Assembly: GCF_900148835.1 (NCBI RefSeq)
Contig: NZ_FRYK01000004.1
Span: 124,001-188,000, forward strand
Reading direction: 5' to 3'
DNA: 64,000 nt
From: Flavobacterium cucumis
GTDB taxonomy: Bacteria > Bacteroidota > Bacteroidia > Flavobacteriales > Flavobacteriaceae
Shown in pieces: positions 18,436 through 25,851 of this stretch. Below the pieces are notes generated by a model. The model worked only from the letters and a program-made list of their open reading frames with translations, was not told where the DNA came from and ran no database searches. The stretch's first letter is position 1. Each line of letters opens with the position of its first letter. A program made the translations under genes and the position numbers.

Positions 18436-19930
18436 ATCTGTTGATTTTTCTCAACCGCAAAGGCAATCGCTTCCGGGGATTTTGGTCATGTTTGCCAATT
18501 CCTTGCAGAAGACGGTTCGTGCTTTATGGCCAATGTTGTTAATTTGGTTGGTAAAGTTTGACACGCTCAACAAACTCGTCTTTTTTGGAAGTGTTGCAGG
18601 AGTAGTAGTTTTGATAGGAGTTATTTCGTATTTACAATATCTGTTTTTCACCTTTCATATTGATGAAGAAAACGGCGAATTTGTCATTCAAAAAGGAGTT
18701 TTAAATAAAACCAGAATTACGATTCAGTTGCATAAAATCCAACAAGTTAATATCAATCAAAGCTTAATTCAACGCTTGGTAGGTGTCCACAAATTAGAAA
18801 TTGATACAGCAGGAAGCGATAAAAAAGAAGCTTCTATTAGTGCTATTTCGCATGAGTTAGCAACGATTTTAAAGGAACGCTTAATCAATCATTCCCAACT
18901 TGAAACAATCGAGAATACTGAAAATATTAGGGAAGAAGTAATTCCAACATCCCTCATAAAAATAGGATTGCCAAGTTTGATTAAAATCGGATTTACTTCG
19001 AATTATATTAAAAGTTTTGCTTTAATTTTTTTGTTTTTTACCACGATTTTAGAGAATTTACAACAATTGAACTCAGAAGTAATTGATGAAGATAAAGTCA
19101 CAAATTATTTAGATACGTTACCTATTATCACTTCGTTTTTAGTGATTGTTGGGTTTTTTATCGGACTCGTTTTAGTGGTAAATTTGGTTCGAACGATTCT
19201 CAAATATTTCGATTTCACGATTCAAAAAAGTAAGCAAGCCATTATTTTATCTTACGGATTACTTTCAACAAAAAACACCTTGTTGAATCCGAATAAAGTT
19301 CAAAAAATTAAAATTACACAAAACTACTTTCAAAAGAAGTTGGATGTCATTACTATTGGTATTCACCAAGCTTCAAGTGACGTAGAAAAAGTAAAAGAAA
19401 AAGACCAAATTGAAGTCCCGGGTTGTAATGAAAACGAGCGCGATGCAATTCTAAAATTGTTATTAGGGCAATTACCCCAAAAAGGAACGATGTATTTACC
19501 GAATTGGAGAAAATTAGCGGTCAATACTTTTTTCTTTTTATTAGTTCCAATAGCCATTTCCTTATTCCTAAATCACAAAACGGAATTCGTAACCTGGACA
19601 GAATGGTTCATTTATGCTGCATTTTTTTGTGTTTTTGCAGGAGTTATGCTTTGGTTTTCGTTTAAAAATTACAAACTTTTTGTTTCAGAAGATTTTATCA
19701 TCAAACAAAATGGTGCTTGGGATATCGATACCACAATTATAGAACCATATAAAATTCAAGCCATCGAAACCCAACAATTATTTTGGCAAAAAGCAACGAA
19801 TATCGGTTCGGTAACACTATCAACTGCAGGAGGAACCGTAAGTTTTACCACAGGAAATTACACCGAAATCAAGCAATTGGTGAATTATTGGTTGTATGAA
19901 GTAGAAACTTGGGAAAAGAATTGGATGTAG
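18428..19930 (+). CDS. YdbT-like membrane protein with multiple PH domains
   Basis: 500 aa. Three PH-like repeats alternate with hydrophobic pairs: repeat 1 about 70-155 (HKIQQVNINQSLIQRLVGVH), repeat 2 about 275-345 (PNKVQKIKITQNYFQKKL), repeat 3 about 410-495 (YKIQAIETQQLFWQKATNIG and VTLSTAGG). Transmembrane pairs precede each. It is the obligate-looking partner of the YdbS-like gene upstream. The region after it (19931-20096) holds only repeat-like intergenic sequence. Confidence 0.85.
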   Translation: MNKSVDFSQPQRQSLPGILVMFANSLQKTVRALWPMLLIWLVKFDTLNKLVFFGSVAGVVVLIGVISYLQYLFFTFHIDEENGEFVIQKGVLNKTRITIQLHKIQQVNINQSLIQRLVGVHKLEIDTAGSDKKEASISAISHELATILKERLINHSQLETIENTENIREEVIPTSLIKIGLPSLIKIGFTSNYIKSFALIFLFFTTILENLQQLNSEVIDEDKVTNYLDTLPIITSFLVIVGFFIGLVLVVNLVRTILKYFDFTIQKSKQAIILSYGLLSTKNTLLNPNKVQKIKITQNYFQKKLDVITIGIHQASSDVEKVKEKDQIEVPGCNENERDAILKLLLGQLPQKGTMYLPNWRKLAVNTFFFLLVPIAISLFLNHKTEFVTWTEWFIYAAFFCVFAGVMLWFSFKNYKLFVSEDFIIKQNGAWDIDTTIIEPYKIQAIETQQLFWQKATNIGSVTLSTAGGTVSFTTGNYTEIKQLVNYWLYEVETWEKNWM

Positions 19931-19989
19931 ATAAGTTGGGAGTTATGAGAAGAAAGTAGGGAGTCTGAAGTATTGATTGTTAACTTAGG

Positions 19990-20083
19990 TCTGTCATTCC
20001 GAGCCTGCTAGGAATCTCCTTCGAAGTAGGCTTACATTTGAGCGTAGCGAAAACCAACAAACTTGAAACTTTTAACTTGAAAC
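19990..20083. repeat. dispersed-repeat-like intergenic sequence
   Basis: The segment opening GTCATTCCGAGCCTGCTAGG and continuing with GAATCTCC, then GAGCGTAGCGAAAACC, resembles the GTCATTCCGAGC...GAGGAATCTC element that I recall as dispersed in many genomes. It is followed by two TTGAAAC heptamers. Only one such copy is in this window, so its repeat status is inferred from recall. Confidence 0.45.
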
Positions 20084-20096
20084 AAAAATATTAAAT

Positions 20097-20987
20097 ATGA
20101 AACACTGGATACAAGCCGCACGATTACGAACCTTACCACTTTCCGTTTCTGGAATTATTGTGGGAAGCGCTTATGCCTATTATCAAGGATTTTCCGATTG
20201 GAGAATTGTGATTTTGGCGTTATTAACTACGTTAGGATTACAAGTATTATCTAATTACGCCAACGATTACGGAGATGGTGTAAAAGGAACGGATGCTAAC
20301 CGAATCGGAGAAAAACGTCTTGTAGCAGCTGGAGTTATCACGGCCGATCAAATGAAAGGAGCAGTAATCATAACGGCAGTTTTGACATTCATCATTGCGT
20401 TGTTATTGATTTATGTAGCTTTTGGAAAAGAAAATTTTGGGTTAAGTCTGATTTTTATCTTGTTAGGAATTGGTTCCATAGGAGCAGCCATTAAATATAC
20501 GGTTGGAAAAAGCGCTTATGGTTATAGTGGTTTTGGTGATGTGTTTGTGTTTATTTTCTTTGGATTGGTTTCCGTTGTAGGTTCTAACTTTTTGTTTACC
20601 CATTTTATTGATTGGAAATTATTCTTACCCGCAACAGCCATCGGATTATTGAGCGTGGCGGTACTGAATTTAAACAACATGCGCGATATTGAAAACGATA
20701 AAATAGCGGGGAAGAATACGTTGGTAGTTAAAATGGGATTGGAGGTAGCTAAAAAGTATCATGAATTTTTAATTTTAACTCCTTTCATTTCGATACTTGT
20801 ATTTTCGTTAATTACAAAATTGAGTTTCTATACTATAATTCTTGTTTTTTTTATGCTTGCAATTCATTTAAAAACAGTTAAAAAAGCAAAAAAATACGAA
20901 GATTTCGATCCTGAACTAAAGAAAGTAGCCTTAAGTACCTTTGCTTTAAGTCTATTATTTTGGTTAACTTTAATCTTTTTAAACTAA
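20097..20987 (+). CDS. menA: 1,4-dihydroxy-2-naphthoate octaprenyltransferase
   Basis: UbiA-family inner-membrane enzyme (296 aa) that prenylates and decarboxylates dihydroxynaphthoate in menaquinone synthesis. About eight transmembrane segments. The two Asp-rich prenyl-diphosphate motifs are NYANDYGDGVKGTD (about 58-71) and LNNMRDIENDKIAGK (about 192-206). The opening WIQAARLRTLPLSVSGI is characteristic of MenA. The downstream 38-base gap carries simple TCACT-type repeats. Confidence 0.95.
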   Translation: MKHWIQAARLRTLPLSVSGIIVGSAYAYYQGFSDWRIVILALLTTLGLQVLSNYANDYGDGVKGTDANRIGEKRLVAAGVITADQMKGAVIITAVLTFIIALLLIYVAFGKENFGLSLIFILLGIGSIGAAIKYTVGKSAYGYSGFGDVFVFIFFGLVSVVGSNFLFTHFIDWKLFLPATAIGLLSVAVLNLNNMRDIENDKIAGKNTLVVKMGLEVAKKYHEFLILTPFISILVFSLITKLSFYTIILVFFMLAIHLKTVKKAKKYEDFDPELKKVALSTFALSLLFWLTLIFLN

Positions 20988-21025
20988 TCACTATTTACTA
21001 ATCACTTTTCACTAAAATTAAAACT

Positions 21026-21703
21026 ATGAAAATCACATTTTACGGACACGCTTGTATCGGAATTGAAGTTAATGACGTTCACATTTTAGTGGACCCCTTC
21101 ATTTCTGGGAATCCAAGGGCTTCGCATATTGATATCAATACGTTGAAAGCCGATTTTATATTATTAACGCATGCGCATCAAGACCATATTTTAGATGTAG
21201 AGGCGATTGCTAAACGTACAGAAGCGGTGATTGTTTCTAACTACGAAATTGCTTCACATTACGGAAACATAGGTTTGAATTACCATCCCATGAATCACGG
21301 CGGAAGTTGGGATTTTGAATTCGGAACAGTAAAATATGTAATCGCACATCACACGTCATCTTTTCCAGATGGAAGTTATGGCGGACAACCTGGTGGATTT
21401 GTTATTGAAGGCGAACGCAAAAACATTTACATCGCAGGAGACACGGCTCTAACTATGGATATGAAGCTAATTCCAATGCGAACTAAGTTAGATTTAGCGA
21501 TTTTACCTATTGGAAGTAACTTTACTATGGATGTAGAAGATGCCATTATTGCTTCTGATTTTGTACAATGCGATAAAGTGTTGGGTTATCATTTTGATAC
21601 GTTTGGTTATATCGAAATCAATCACGAAGAAGCAAAACGTAAGTTTTTCGATAAAGGGAAAGACTTGATGTTATTGGAAATTGGAGCAAGTATTGAATTG
21701 TAA
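21026..21703 (+). CDS. metal-dependent hydrolase, UPF0173 (metallo-beta-lactamase fold)
   Basis: 225 aa cytoplasmic protein. Opening MKITFYGHACIGIEV, metal site LLTHAHQDHILDV (HxHxDH), further His in HYGNIGLNYHPMNHGG, and the acidic ligand in NIYIAGDTALTMDM. The length and the GYHFDTFGYIEI ending match UPF0173/YtkL-type proteins, whose substrate is not known. It is placed between menA and a TPR gene, without overlap. Confidence 0.88.
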   Translation: MKITFYGHACIGIEVNDVHILVDPFISGNPRASHIDINTLKADFILLTHAHQDHILDVEAIAKRTEAVIVSNYEIASHYGNIGLNYHPMNHGGSWDFEFGTVKYVIAHHTSSFPDGSYGGQPGGFVIEGERKNIYIAGDTALTMDMKLIPMRTKLDLAILPIGSNFTMDVEDAIIASDFVQCDKVLGYHFDTFGYIEINHEEAKRKFFDKGKDLMLLEIGASIEL

Positions 21704-21719
21704 ATTTTGGTATAAAAAT

Positions 21720-21800
21720 TGAAATCTGTATTAAACACATAGATACATAGATTTTACTCTTCAAATTGGTGAAAATTTGTGCAATTTGTGTTTAAAAAAA
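21720..21800. repeat. low-complexity intergenic sequence with dispersed-repeat look
   Basis: ATTAAACACATAGATACATA and TTGTGCAATTTGTGTTTAAA resemble intergenic strings I recall from other Flavobacteriia. No gene or terminator is visible here. Confidence 0.3.
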
Positions 21801-21809
21801 TGAAAATTA

Positions 21810-23006
21810 ATGAATAAACTTTTTTACTTCGTATCAGCCTTATTATTTTCAACTTCGTTTTTTGCTCAAAAAGATGGTTTTTGGGATAAAGAACGAGCAA
21901 CCACAAAAGAAATAACACTTTCAGCTGGAAAACGCACTTTAATCAAAACAGAAGATTTGCCTGTTGGAACAACCGAATTCGTTTATAGAGTGACGGTTTT
22001 AGACGAAAATCAGAAATTGACTTCGAGTTTGGTTTCGGTGTTGAAAGCCATTCCTGATCCTACTGGAATTAGTCAGGGAACTGCTGGGGCGATTCATTTA
22101 ACATCAGCTATTTCTGGTGATGACAAATGTACGTTTGCTTTGTTTCAGGAAGCGAATGCCGCTAATTTGTTTCTAAAAGAGGGTAAAACCGATAACGCTT
22201 GTTGGGAACAAAAAGAAAAAGTAAACAAAGAGGCTAAGTTGATTTCGTCTTCTTCATTATGCTTAACCAATTTGCCTAATTTATGGTTCGGATTTGAAAG
22301 TCAAAATTGGGTCATGAAACAAAAAATCGTTTTAGAAGTCGTGCCTTGGGTAGATTATAAAGCGAGCAGAGGTTGGGATAAAAATGCTAAGAATGAAATT
22401 TTAACCTTGGCAAAAAAACTTCCTGTAGTTTCAAAACTGACAAAAAAAGATGCCTTTTATGCCGCTTTTATTGAAAATATAAATAAAAAGTACACGTATC
22501 GAGAATATGCTGAACTTTTAGCAGTAGAGCGAACTAGCGCTATCGAAAAGCTTACCGAAGAAAGTTTAAAAGGAACGGGAGAAGTAAAAGCGTATTATGA
22601 TATCATTCGAGAGCAATCAAATGTAGCTTTTAAAAAAGGAAATTATGAAGAAGCCATTTCCATTATTTCCACCGAAATGTTTGCCAAAAGTAGAGCTACT
22701 TATATTGATTATCGCATTTTAGGCGATTATTATCTGTATTCCAAACAATTCACAAAAGCCGAAGAAACCTACAATAAAGGCTTGAAATTAAATCCAACCG
22801 AAATCCATTTTCAGTTGAATTTAGCTCACGTTTATTTGTTTACGGATAGAATTTCAGAAGCCAAAGATATTCACAAAAAATATGCTCACGAAAGTTTATC
22901 CAACGGTAAAACTTGGATAGTGCAGATAAAATCCGATTTCAAAGATTTTGAAAAACATAGATTACCAACCGATAATTTCAAGAAAATCTTGAGAGTTTTA
23001 GAATAG
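21810..23006 (+). CDS. secreted TPR protein, unknown
   Basis: 398 aa with signal peptide ending ...FSTSFFAQ. Residues 25-195 form an unrecognised beta-rich domain. It contains two cysteines in DKCTF and DNACWEQ and a further one in SLCLTN. Residues 270-375 hold TPR-type helices: SNVAFKKGNYEEAISII, YYLYSKQFTKAEETYNKGLK and EIHFQLNLAHVYLFTDRISE. The likely role is periplasmic protein-protein binding. The TPM-domain gene begins seven bases after its stop, so the two probably act together. Confidence 0.7.
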   Translation: MNKLFYFVSALLFSTSFFAQKDGFWDKERATTKEITLSAGKRTLIKTEDLPVGTTEFVYRVTVLDENQKLTSSLVSVLKAIPDPTGISQGTAGAIHLTSAISGDDKCTFALFQEANAANLFLKEGKTDNACWEQKEKVNKEAKLISSSSLCLTNLPNLWFGFESQNWVMKQKIVLEVVPWVDYKASRGWDKNAKNEILTLAKKLPVVSKLTKKDAFYAAFIENINKKYTYREYAELLAVERTSAIEKLTEESLKGTGEVKAYYDIIREQSNVAFKKGNYEEAISIISTEMFAKSRATYIDYRILGDYYLYSKQFTKAEETYNKGLKLNPTEIHFQLNLAHVYLFTDRISEAKDIHKKYAHESLSNGKTWIVQIKSDFKDFEKHRLPTDNFKKILRVLE

Positions 23007-23013
23007 TTTATCA

Positions 23014-23580
23014 ATGTCAAGTTCGAGTATAAAAATAGTTTTTCAGGGTTTAATTTTATTATTTGCTTTTTCAATGAAATCTCAAACAACTGATTCATTG
23101 AAGTTAGAAAGTAAAAAATCAGTTTCTTTAGAATTATATAGACAAGTGTTTTGGGATAATTTACCTAAACCACATAATTGGATTAACGATTATGAGAATC
23201 TATTTTCAAATGAAGAAGAGACTAAATTGAATCAAATTATTTCCGATTTCGAAAAAGAAACCACAGTTGAAATAGCTATTGTAACGATTGATACCTCTAA
23301 AGTTTCTAAAGATAAGTTTGAAGACTTATCGCTTCATATTACCAGAACTTGGGGTGTTGGAAAAAAAGAAAAATCAAATGGAATTTTAATAGCCATTTCT
23401 AAAGGATATCGACAAATAAGAATTCAAAATGGAGACGGAATTTCGCTTGTTTTATCAGATGATGAAACCGCAGAAGTTATTCAAAATCAATTCTTTCCTT
23501 ATTTTAAAAAAGAGGAATATTTTGAAGGTACTAAAGCTGGAATTTTAAGGTTGATAGAGCTTCTAAGAAAACGATTATAA
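23014..23580 (+). CDS. TPM-domain protein (TLP18.3/Psb32/MOLO-1 type)
   Basis: 188 aa. An N-terminal hydrophobic stretch (IVFQGLILLFAFSMKSQ) acts as a signal peptide. The TPM domain covers about 55-165: WINDYENLFSNEEETKLNQI, TVEIAIVTIDTS, TWGVGKKEKSNGILIAIS and RQIRIQNGDGISLVLSDDE. Plant relatives take part in photosystem repair; bacterial ones are usually membrane-anchored and of unknown function. This one lacks the C-terminal transmembrane segment and Gly-rich tail often seen. Confidence 0.82.
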   Translation: MSSSSIKIVFQGLILLFAFSMKSQTTDSLKLESKKSVSLELYRQVFWDNLPKPHNWINDYENLFSNEEETKLNQIISDFEKETTVEIAIVTIDTSKVSKDKFEDLSLHITRTWGVGKKEKSNGILIAISKGYRQIRIQNGDGISLVLSDDETAEVIQNQFFPYFKKEEYFEGTKAGILRLIELLRKRL

Positions 23581-23582
23581 CT

Positions 23583-23616
23583 ATTGACACATTCTCAAAT
23601 TGAAAATTGACACATT
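23583..23616. repeat. direct repeat ATTGACACATT, two copies
   Basis: Copies at 23583-23593 and 23606-23616 in the 41-base gap before menC; no promoter-like box is visible there. Confidence 0.5.
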
Positions 23617-23621
23617 GACAA

Positions 23622-24671
23622 ATGAAAGCAACTTACAAAAAATACATCCTGAATTTCAAACGTCCAAGCGGGACTTCTCGTGGGGTAATGACGGAGAAAG
23701 AAACTTGGTTTTTATTGTTAGAAGAAAAGGGTAAAATCGGGATAGGAGAATGTGGTATTTTACGAACCCTTTCTATTGATGATAGACCCGATTATGAGGA
23801 AAAATTACAATGGGTTTGCCAAAATATTCATTTAGGAAAAGATGAATTATGGGACGAATTGATGGAGTTTCCTTCTATTCAGTTTGGAGTGGAAATGGCG
23901 TTTTTGTCGTTGCAATCTAAAATGCCTTTCGATTTATTTCCTTCTGAATTTACTGAGGGCAAAAACAATATGTTGATAAATGGTTTGGTTTGGATGGGCG
24001 AGGAGCAGTTTATGAAAACCCAAATTGAAGAAAAATTAGCGCAAGGATTTTCTTGTATTAAGCTGAAAATTGGAGCGATTGATTTCGAGAAAGAATTGGG
24101 ATTGTTACGATTTATTCGTCAAAATTTTGATGCCAAAACTATTGAAATTCGTGTCGATGCTAATGGAGCATTTGATTCTAATGAAGCTTTAAATAAATTA
24201 CATCAATTATCTGAATTTAAATTACATAGTATAGAGCAACCTATTAAATCGAATCAAATTCAAGAGATGAAATTACTTTGTCAGCAAACACCATTTCCAA
24301 TCGCGTTAGACGAAGAGTTAATAGGTGTTTTTGGAATTGAGAATAAGCAAAAATTATTAGAAGAAATTCAGCCACAATACATTATTTTAAAACCAAGTTT
24401 AGTCGGTGGTTTCAAAGGAACATTAGAATGGATTTCGATTGCAGAAAGTTTAAATATCGGTTGGTGGATTACTTCAGCATTAGAAAGTAACATCGGATTA
24501 AACGCAATCACCCAATTTACGTTCACCTTAAATAACCCTATGCCACAAGGTCTAGGAACAGGTGGTTTGTATACCAATAACTTCGATTGTCCGTTGGAAA
24601 TTGAGAAGGGACATATACAGTTTAATGTTCAAATGCATTGGGATATTTCTAATTTAGGAATTTCACTTTAA
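23622..24671 (+). CDS. menC: o-succinylbenzoate synthase
   Basis: Enolase-superfamily dehydratase of menaquinone synthesis, 349 aa. The catalytic lysine motif is CIKLKIGAIDF (KxK), followed by the metal ligands in RVDANGAF, SIEQPI and LDEELIG, and the second lysine in ILKPSLVGG. The Bacteroidota form has the N-terminal capping domain opening YKKYILNFKRPSGTSRGV. menE, which I recall as often near menC in flavobacteria, is not in the following 1 kb. Confidence 0.93.
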   Translation: MKATYKKYILNFKRPSGTSRGVMTEKETWFLLLEEKGKIGIGECGILRTLSIDDRPDYEEKLQWVCQNIHLGKDELWDELMEFPSIQFGVEMAFLSLQSKMPFDLFPSEFTEGKNNMLINGLVWMGEEQFMKTQIEEKLAQGFSCIKLKIGAIDFEKELGLLRFIRQNFDAKTIEIRVDANGAFDSNEALNKLHQLSEFKLHSIEQPIKSNQIQEMKLLCQQTPFPIALDEELIGVFGIENKQKLLEEIQPQYIILKPSLVGGFKGTLEWISIAESLNIGWWITSALESNIGLNAITQFTFTLNNPMPQGLGTGGLYTNNFDCPLEIEKGHIQFNVQMHWDISNLGISL

Positions 24672-24767
24672 ATACAATAATTTTGCACTATTAATTTGGT
24701 TAAGTAATAGTTTTAAAGTTGTCAAAATCAACTTTTCACTTTTACTTTTCACTTTTTACTTAAAAAT

Positions 24768-25349
24768 ATGTTTCGTTTAAAATTACCAACCGACCCAAGA
24801 TGGGCTAATATTGCTGAAGGAAATTTAGAAGAAATTCTAACCGATCACGCATGGTGTGAATTGAAAGCATCCTCTAACGCGATTATGTTAATCAACATGT
24901 TGCCGGAGTTTACCGAAATTACTACTGAGTTAACTTCAATTGCAAAAGAAGAATTAGATCATTTTGAGCAAGTACATGAGATTATCAAATCACGTGGTTG
25001 GGTGTTAGGACGTGAACGAAAAGATAGTTATGTAAACGATTTATTCAAATTCATGAAGCCAGGCAATCGCAAGCATTTAATCGTAGAGCGTATGTTATTT
25101 GCGGCAATGATTGAAGCCAGAAGTTGCGAACGATTTAAAGTGCTTTCGGATAATATTCAAGATGAAGAATTAGCTGTTTTTTACAGAGAATTAATGATTT
25201 CGGAAGCCAATCACTACACTTCATTTTTGCAATTCGCACACGAGTTAGCAGAAGAAGGTTACGACGTTAAAAAGCGTTGGGAAGAATGGTTAGAATTTGA
25301 AGCCAAAGTAATTGCAAGTTACGGAAAATCAGAGACGATTCATGGCTAA
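24768..25349 (+). CDS. miaE: tRNA-(ms2io6A37)-hydroxylase
   Basis: Diiron enzyme (193 aa) of the MiaE family that hydroxylates 2-methylthio-N6-isopentenyladenosine 37 of tRNAs. Ferritin-like four-helix bundle with carboxylate-His iron motifs KEELDHFEQVHEI and SEANHYTSFL, plus the helix MIEARSCERF. The length is typical of the non-enteric form. It is preceded by a 96-base gap of TTTTCACTTTT repeats and followed by the hairpin at 25357-25400. Confidence 0.9.
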   Translation: MFRLKLPTDPRWANIAEGNLEEILTDHAWCELKASSNAIMLINMLPEFTEITTELTSIAKEELDHFEQVHEIIKSRGWVLGRERKDSYVNDLFKFMKPGNRKHLIVERMLFAAMIEARSCERFKVLSDNIQDEELAVFYRELMISEANHYTSFLQFAHELAEEGYDVKKRWEEWLEFEAKVIASYGKSETIHG

Positions 25350-25356
25350 AAAAAAC

Positions 25357-25400
25357 ACTCTCAGTAACAGGGACTTTCAAAAAGTATTTGTGCTGAGAGT
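25357..25400. other. 8-bp perfect inverted repeat after miaE
   Basis: ACTCTCAG at 25357-25364 and CTGAGAGT at 25393-25400 enclose 28 bases. No T-run follows on either strand, so this is not a standard terminator. It could be a small structured RNA, a protein site or chance. Confidence 0.4.
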
Positions 25401-25459
25401 AGTAATTGTTATCTTTATTTTAGTAATATCCTTCTGATTTTTTTAAAATAATATGAGTA

Positions 25460-25840
25460 TTATTTTACGGCAATCATGGAAATTTCAATGTTTACATTTT
25501 TTGGTAAACATGCCACTTGAACTGTTTCTCTTGCATGTGCAGTAGCCTCATTAAAGTAACTACCGTAAACAGCGTTTATTTTTGTAAAATCTCCCATATT
25601 CATAATGAAAATTGTTGTTTTAATTACATTTTCAAAAGTCATGTCCGCAGCAGCCAAAACAGCTTTCATATTTTCCATAACTTGTTTGGTTTCGATTTCT
25701 ATAGTATCTAAAACCAATTCCATAGTTTCTGGATGTAAGGCTATTTGTCCTGAGGTATATAGTGTGTTTCCGATTAAAACTGCTTGATTATAAGGTCCAA
25801 TTGGAGCAGGAGCTTTCTCTGTGTAAATAATTTTTTTCAT
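25460..25840 (-). CDS. ridA: RidA-family enamine/imine deaminase
   Basis: Trimeric cytosolic protein (126 aa) that hydrolyses reactive enamine/imine intermediates from PLP enzymes. Family motifs: TEKAPAPIGPYNQAVLIGNT, LYTSGQIALHPET, NVIKTTIFIMNMGDF and the catalytic Arg in HARETVQVACLP. The next minus-strand gene upstream (lptD) ends 11 bases away, so they may be one unit with ridA distal. Confidence 0.95.
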   Translation of the reverse strand: MKKIIYTEKAPAPIGPYNQAVLIGNTLYTSGQIALHPETMELVLDTIEIETKQVMENMKAVLAAADMTFENVIKTTIFIMNMGDFTKINAVYGSYFNEATAHARETVQVACLPKNVNIEISMIAVK

Positions 25841-25851
25841 ATTAAGTTGGA

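Noticed and set aside
25445..25466. AAAATAATA/TATTATTTT stem over the ridA stop as a terminator
   Set aside because: Stem is purely A/T and is not followed by a T-run on the minus strand, so it is likely a composition effect.
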